Both the position numbers and the translations under genes were made by a program. From positions 1 through 64,000 of the forward strand of contig JAMXBD010004298.1 in the NCBI GenBank assembly GCA_024138025.1: a stretch of 64,000 nucleotides of DNA, read 5' to 3'. Source of the DNA: Combretum micranthum. Lineage: Eukaryota; Streptophyta; Magnoliopsida; Myrtales; Combretaceae. Position 1 is the stretch's first letter; every line of letters begins with the position of its first letter. Positions 59,553 to 64,000 of this stretch are shown here, in pieces. The notes beneath the pieces were generated by a model. It ran no database searches. It was not told where the DNA came from and worked only from the letters and a program-made list of their open reading frames with translations.

Positions 59553-59974
59553 TAAGGCTACAAATGAGCTGAGTTATTCGCGCGTTACTTGAGCTCACTC
59601 GACTCGTTTAGCTAAATGAACTGGCTGGTCTTGTCTTCAGGCTCACGAACAGGCCCGTTAAGGCTCATAAAGCTAGGCTCATTTACAAACTCGTTAAAGG
59701 CTCGTTTAACATATGTATTTTTTATATTAATATAATATTATAAATATAATTATATATGCTAAACGAGCCCAAGCTTAAGCTCAGCTCATTAGGTTCATTT
59801 AGCTAAACAAGCCAAACATGAAAAGCTAGGCTGGACATTATTAACGGGCTGGGCCCAAGCCTACATATTCTAAGCTCGTAAAGAGCCTAGTTTGGCTCAA
59901 GCCCATTAAAAATTAAACAAGTCGAGCTAAGTCGCCGAGCCTGCAAGTAGAAGCTTGGCTCATTTGCACCCTTA
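59553..59974. mobile_element. hAT-like MITE
   Basis: 422 bp with inverted ends TAAGGCTACAAATGAGCT and (reverse complement of the right end) TAAGGGTGCAAATGAGCC, 15 of 18 matching. The 8-bp flanks ATTATAAG and ATGACAAG agree in 6 of 8, as for an old hAT target duplication. The interior is rich in GAGCTCG / GGCTCG motifs in both orientations around an AT-rich centre, a well-known type of plant non-autonomous element. No ORF. Confidence 0.75.
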
Positions 59975-59982
59975 ATGACAAG

Positions 59983-61318
59983 GCATTAACGTATGTCAAG
60001 TTGATGGATCCATTAGATAACAGCAAATCACTTACCTTACTATCAAAATGGCCTCAAATTTTCTACAAATGCTAGAGGACTTGGAAAACCTGACATCAAA
60101 GACATTTTGGAACAAGTGTAAAAGGTCTGATAAATTCAAGCAAATCATCTATATCGATCAAGACAATAAATACATTTGACCTTGTCAAAGTAGTCCAAAG
60201 AGTAGTTAAAATTATTGCAAAATCATAAATGGTTCCCATATAGAGTTTAATGCTAGAAATGGGGTAGAAGGTCATTTAGTAGCAGAGGTACTTGAGCTTC
60301 TTGGAGCTATTACTTTTTGGAATCAGTTTTTGTTGCTAGATGATGTTGACAGAGTTGCTATAGAATCCTCTAACTGAAAGTTTAATTGGAATTTGCTAAT
60401 TGCCTTGATGCCTACAATTATTCTTGAAGAACATTTAGGAACTACTATTGTGATAGATTGTGTGACCTCTGGTACTGACAACTTTTATCGAGAAGAAACT
60501 TAGGGGAAAACATCATAGATTCAAAATAGGTTAAGAGAATATAATTAGTGAAGTTGTTTAGCTGAATTCTATTGGAGAAGAGTCACATATGGCTATTGAA
60601 ACTTATAGGTATGGAGCTTTCAAGGAGAATCACTAGCTCAATGATGCTGCATATAACTCATGGTTAAAATCCTAAACAAACTAGCATCAACAAGAGTTCC
60701 GAATGGTGCTATTGGTAGTTGAGTTTTAAACAATTTGGTGGAGGTTTTGAAAACAAAGAATGATATGTTGAAAAGATCCATAGAAGATATTAGGCAAGAG
60801 TTTCTAGGGAGAAAAGTGAGTTTAGAAATTTTTGGTTTGATTATAGGAAGTATAGAGAAGTTGAGAGGAATGGGAATAAGAGTCTAGTAAGGATTATGTT
60901 ACCTTCGTAAACGAGGGAGGCTAGTATTTAAATCAAGCAGACTTATATATAAAATTATGTGTGGTTCTTTCTATGAAGATGAGGAGGAGTTAAGTAAGAA
61001 TGAATGTATTGTCAATGGTGGCAATTACTGATTTAAGAATTTTAGCTATCACTTTTATAGTGTTGCCATAAAGAATTATTTTGTTGATTTTTGTTTTATG
61101 GAAAGCATTTTTACCAATGTCCTAAAAGGATTGAGAATTTTCAACGTTTCATTTAGGAAGAAAATTCCTATCTAATTTTAACATATAAAGCATAGTTAGA
61201 GCTAACAAGCCACTACATGTGGTTGAGGGCATCGGTGAACGAGATTTTTATTTAGCTCTCTTTCTTGAAATAAAGGGTTAGATTTTTTTTTTTTTAACCC
61301 TCAAAGACAAGGGTTTTT
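59983..61318 (+). other. Unrecognised interior, possible coding remains
   Basis: Plus-strand segments read like decayed coding sequence, for example FNARNGVEGHLVAEVLELLG near 60250 and EVLKTKNDMLKRSIEDIRQE near 60745, but frames break often and I recognise no family. It could be a second captured gene or the element's own lost gag. Confidence 0.4.
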
Positions 61319-61332
61319 GAAGGGTAAGAGAA
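61319..61332 (+). other. Polypurine tract of the PPR-carrying element
   Basis: GAAGGGTAAGAGAA immediately before the TGTTATAAGG start of the 3' LTR. One T interrupts the purines. Confidence 0.65.
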
Positions 61333-61659
61333 TGTTATAAGGTAAATACCATGTAGAAATTATATATTGCAAATAACTTTGTTTAGAAATATTATAAGAA
61401 AAAGAAAAGAAAAAAAGGAACATATATGTGCTTACATATGCTAAATAGTTTAGATGATTCTAGAGTTTTCTAGTATACTCTTTCTTTGTTAGACCTTAGG
61501 GATGGCTATATATTCATGTATAGACTATTCTAAAAGGTAATGAGAAAAGAACCAAAAAAAAAAAAAAATATTGCCTATTTATTTTGTATTTGGCAAGGGA
61601 AAGATCTATATTTGGAGCAAGCATACTCACACTAAATTTCATTATCCCACCATGTTTCA
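61333..61659 (+). repeat. 3' LTR of the PPR-carrying element
   Basis: 327 bp from TGTTATAAGGTAAATAC to CCATGTTTCA, collinear with 55880-56215 with moderate divergence and small indels. Confidence 0.85.
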
Positions 61660-62148
61660 ATTGTGATCTTAAACTAATTTTCAAGCTCCAATTTATATTG
61701 TAGGAGCTTAAACAAAGTTAGAAATCCCATTAAAAGCTTCATTCAAGATTTTCAAAATTACATTTCTAATTCAATTCTTGAGTAGTGATGATTGCATGAA
61801 TTTCGATTGAATATATATATATATATATATATATGAGTTGAATTCATTGAAAATCAATTCTAAACATCTTAATTTTTCTTTGATTTGATTGAAAATTCAT
61901 CAAAATTACCATTAATGGTGATTGATGTTGTTGATGAATTGTAATTTTTCTAATCTTCATCCTTAAATTCGATGCCTTAAAACTATGAATCAAGATCGGA
62001 TATTGGTGCCGATCCATAATATTCCAAGTGTACTTCACAATTTCACCATTAATTTGGTGAAATTGTGAAATAATGGCAAAAAAAAAATGGCCATGAAAGT
62101 GGACACCCAAGCTGATCCATGCATGAATTCAAGCATGACTAAGGAAGA
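61660..62148. other. Non-coding, possible LTR part
   Basis: Contains an (AT)n run at 61811-61834. The 88-codon minus-strand ORF has no domain. It may belong with the dispersed repeat that follows. Confidence 0.45.
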
Positions 62149-62625
62149 AGATGATGATGGCATCATTGCTAACATCATTGTAGCCAATCAATGCATGGAA
62201 CACGGCACACATAGGAAAAAAAATGAGGTGGCATTTCGCCTCCTTCAAGATTTGGAACCCTAGCCTCCTATGTGCATGTATGTGACTTATCCAAGCAAGC
62301 AGTCGCTTGAGCCTAAGTATGGTTTGCACACTAGTTGTATTTAAGGCTTAAAACTTAGGCTTAAATAAATGGACCAACCCATTGTGGGCCATTTAATTTG
62401 GCCTAAGATTTCTTTATAATTAAAATCAAGCCCATATTAACTTTTTTATTATTTTTATTAATTATTTATTTTTTACTCTTTTTATTTATTTATTATAAAA
62501 TTTATTAGTTATTTTTTCCATTTATATTATTTTTTATTTTTCTATTTCTTTCAAAGTAATTTGTGGGCTTATGATAGTTTTAATTTTCCTTATAAATTGA
62601 AGTCTTAAGTTAGCAAAAATGGAGT
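62149..62625. repeat. Dispersed repeat, copy 2
   Basis: Partner of 49868-50315 in the same orientation, with the same block order. The centre has extra TTATT-rich sequence. Confidence 0.65.
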
Positions 62626-63235
62626 GTATACACTTTGAAAAAAAATTCTTTCATTCAAGAATTCTTCTCACACTCTTTGAATTGCGCTTATCTTCAAAGC
62701 ATAGAAATTGCTTTGGCTTACTTTTCATGTCACAGCTAGCATGATTATTTATAGCCTTAGGTTCCTTCATCTAGAAGGAAATACAAGGTTAGTTTTCACC
62801 AACTAAAATTTTCCTCCATATTGATATTACCTAACAAAGAAGGTTTTTTTAATTTCTTTTTCTTCCTTTTTTGTTTTTGTGATGTGGCGTGTGGGCCCAT
62901 GCATGTAGGAGTGACACAACAAATACCACATCCAAAATGAAGGCATCCTTAGGACATTCCTTTTTTTAAGGTGCATAAATATGGACATTCCTCTGCATTT
63001 TAAAAATATAATATAAAATAAGTAGAAAAAAGCATATCATGTGTAAATATTGGCCTAATCCAATGGTTCTTGGCACCGCTATAACACTCATCTTACACCG
63101 CTGTCACGTTTGTCTTTTACTTATGCCACTAATACCATCCGTCCTTTATTTGAATGATTGTTCATAAAAGCTGGTCCACCATCATGTGATCGGAAAAAGG
63201 GCAGAGGCTGAGGCAAATCCACATCATGGTTATCT
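62626..63235. other. Intergenic, no gene seen
   Basis: No ORF or known repeat. Similarity to SOT copy 2 begins only at about 63236. Confidence 0.5.
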
Positions 63236-63756
63236 TATCTCCCTCTCTCTTTCTTCATATATGAATGATTTTGGAACCTAGTGGAATATTGATTTAGTCA
63301 AAGAAGTGAATGATATATGGATAGAAATAAGTGGAAGGCCTATAAAATCATCTTACCATTTTTGCATAGTCCCTTTAATGAATAACTTATACAATGATGT
63401 TGTTGTTGTTGTTTTTTTTTTTTTTTTTTTCCCTAAGTGTTTGATGGGTCTCTACAATTAGCTCTTGTATGTATCGCAAAACACATGGTCTTAAGAATAA
63501 AACATCATTTGATTTCGCACAGAACTTTTCATCAACTAACGTGATACCCTCTATCGACTTTACTTTGAGCCAAAAACCTTCGTATTCTTAGAGGTCAAAA
63601 TAGACCGACCCCTTCTCTCCAGTAAGAACGAAACAGTATGCTCGATTTTGCTTGGAGTTTCAAAAACAACTTTCAATTTTTCTTTTTTTCGTCTTGCTTT
63701 TGTTTGGAGTTTTTAAAATTCTTTGGTCATCTATTAGGGGAAACACTATGATCCAT
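63236..63756 (-). pseudogene. Cytosolic sulfotransferase (SOT copy 3), truncated
   Basis: The minus strand starts at Met 63756 (MDHSVSPNR, close to the MDxIVSxxxH starts of copies 1 and 2) but meets a stop soon after. Nucleotide similarity to copies 1 and 2 continues through the N-terminal region and the PAPS-loop region around 63480. It runs up to the segment matching 47650-47730 (AATGATTTTGGAACC, GTGAATGATATATGG, AAATAAGTGGAAGGCC), then ends. A T-run of about 20 lies at 63412-63431 within it. The 3' half, with the remaining catalytic motifs, is missing. Confidence 0.8.
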
Positions 63757-64000
63757 GGCTCATACATTAAAGGAAGGGTGATGATCTCTATCTCTTGCTA
63801 ATTATTGATCCACTCTTAAAACTTATTAAATAAAATATTTTCAAGAGTATATGATAGAATTTATTAAAATAAACAATATCAATTAGGTTTATCATTCAAA
63901 ATAAAGGTTTTGCATGAACGAGCAAATGTTTAAGATATGATTAAAAAAAAGTACAACCATATGCAACTTCACAATGTGTGTGCAAAATTAAAGCATTAAT
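63757..64000. other. SOT3 upstream region
   Basis: Similar to the first 250 bp upstream of SOT2 (48717-48960), including TTATTAAATAAAATATTTT and AAGAGTATATGATAGAATTT. It runs to the window edge. Confidence 0.6.

Larger units (their letters stand above)
55880..61659 (+). mobile_element. Small LTR element carrying a PPR fragment
   Basis: Two LTRs of about 330 bp in direct orientation, the left followed by a PBS-like site and the right preceded by a polypurine tract, enclose 5.1 kb. Inside are a PPR gene fragment in the same orientation, a nested 1.5 kb LTR, a 0.4 kb hAT-like MITE and unrecognised DNA. No gag or pol motif was found, so the element is non-autonomous. The flanking pentamers ATGAT and ATTGT match only in part. 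The alternative is two unrelated solo LTRs, but PBS and PPT in the right places favour one element. Confidence 0.65.

Overview
This is nuclear DNA from a flowering plant, almost certainly a eudicot. It is AT-rich, dominated by nested LTR retrotransposons, and holds only decayed remains of ordinary genes: three cytosolic sulfotransferase (SOT) copies and one pentatricopeptide-repeat (PPR) fragment. No tRNA or rRNA gene, organelle insertion or CRISPR array was seen. The species cannot be named from the sequence.

Layout. 1-3347: the 5' part of an Athila-like Ty3 element on the minus strand (gag remnant, PBS, LTR). 3348-8797: a decayed plus-strand Ty3 gag split by a 4.4 kb solo LTR that has a perfect TATAG target duplication. 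8798-18916: a nearly complete 10.1 kb chromovirus (Tekay/Del type, minus strand) with 2.5 kb LTRs, PBS, PPT, gag, protease, RT, RNase H, integrase and chromodomain, broken only by two one-base frame changes. 19887-20420: PBS plus LTR of a Ty1/copia element. 20813-21834: SOT copy 1. 22725-23470: a MITE and a CACTA terminus. 25870-30717: a decayed copia element (A). 31740-35764: a tandem pair of Athila-like PPT-LTR units. 35765-40390: AT-rich DNA with a possible SINE. 40391-47183: a decayed Tork-like copia element (B), whose 5' LTR is split by another LTR and which lies in the 3' end of SOT copy 2 (47184-48716). 49868-54640: repeats, a striking minisatellite and a Tat/Ogre-type gag fragment. 55880-61659: a small non-autonomous LTR element enclosing the PPR fragment, a nested LTR and a hAT-like MITE. 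63236-63756: 5' part of SOT copy 3.

How it fits together. The three SOT copies share orientation, exon sequence and about 150 bp of upstream sequence, so the locus looks like a former tandem SOT cluster pushed apart by transposons. Gene function now is doubtful: SOT1 keeps all its catalytic motifs but is out of frame at several points, SOT2 is interrupted and SOT3 is truncated.

Two observations stand out. First, a PPR fragment lies inside a short LTR element that has its own PBS and PPT but no recognisable gag or pol. Second, degenerate GCCGGCGT-like motif clusters lie upstream of the TATA box in LTRs of three unrelated retrotransposon lineages. Coordinates of element ends come from manual alignment of visible repeats. 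LTR ends given with TG/CA, PBS, PPT or target duplications are firm; those described as approximate are not.
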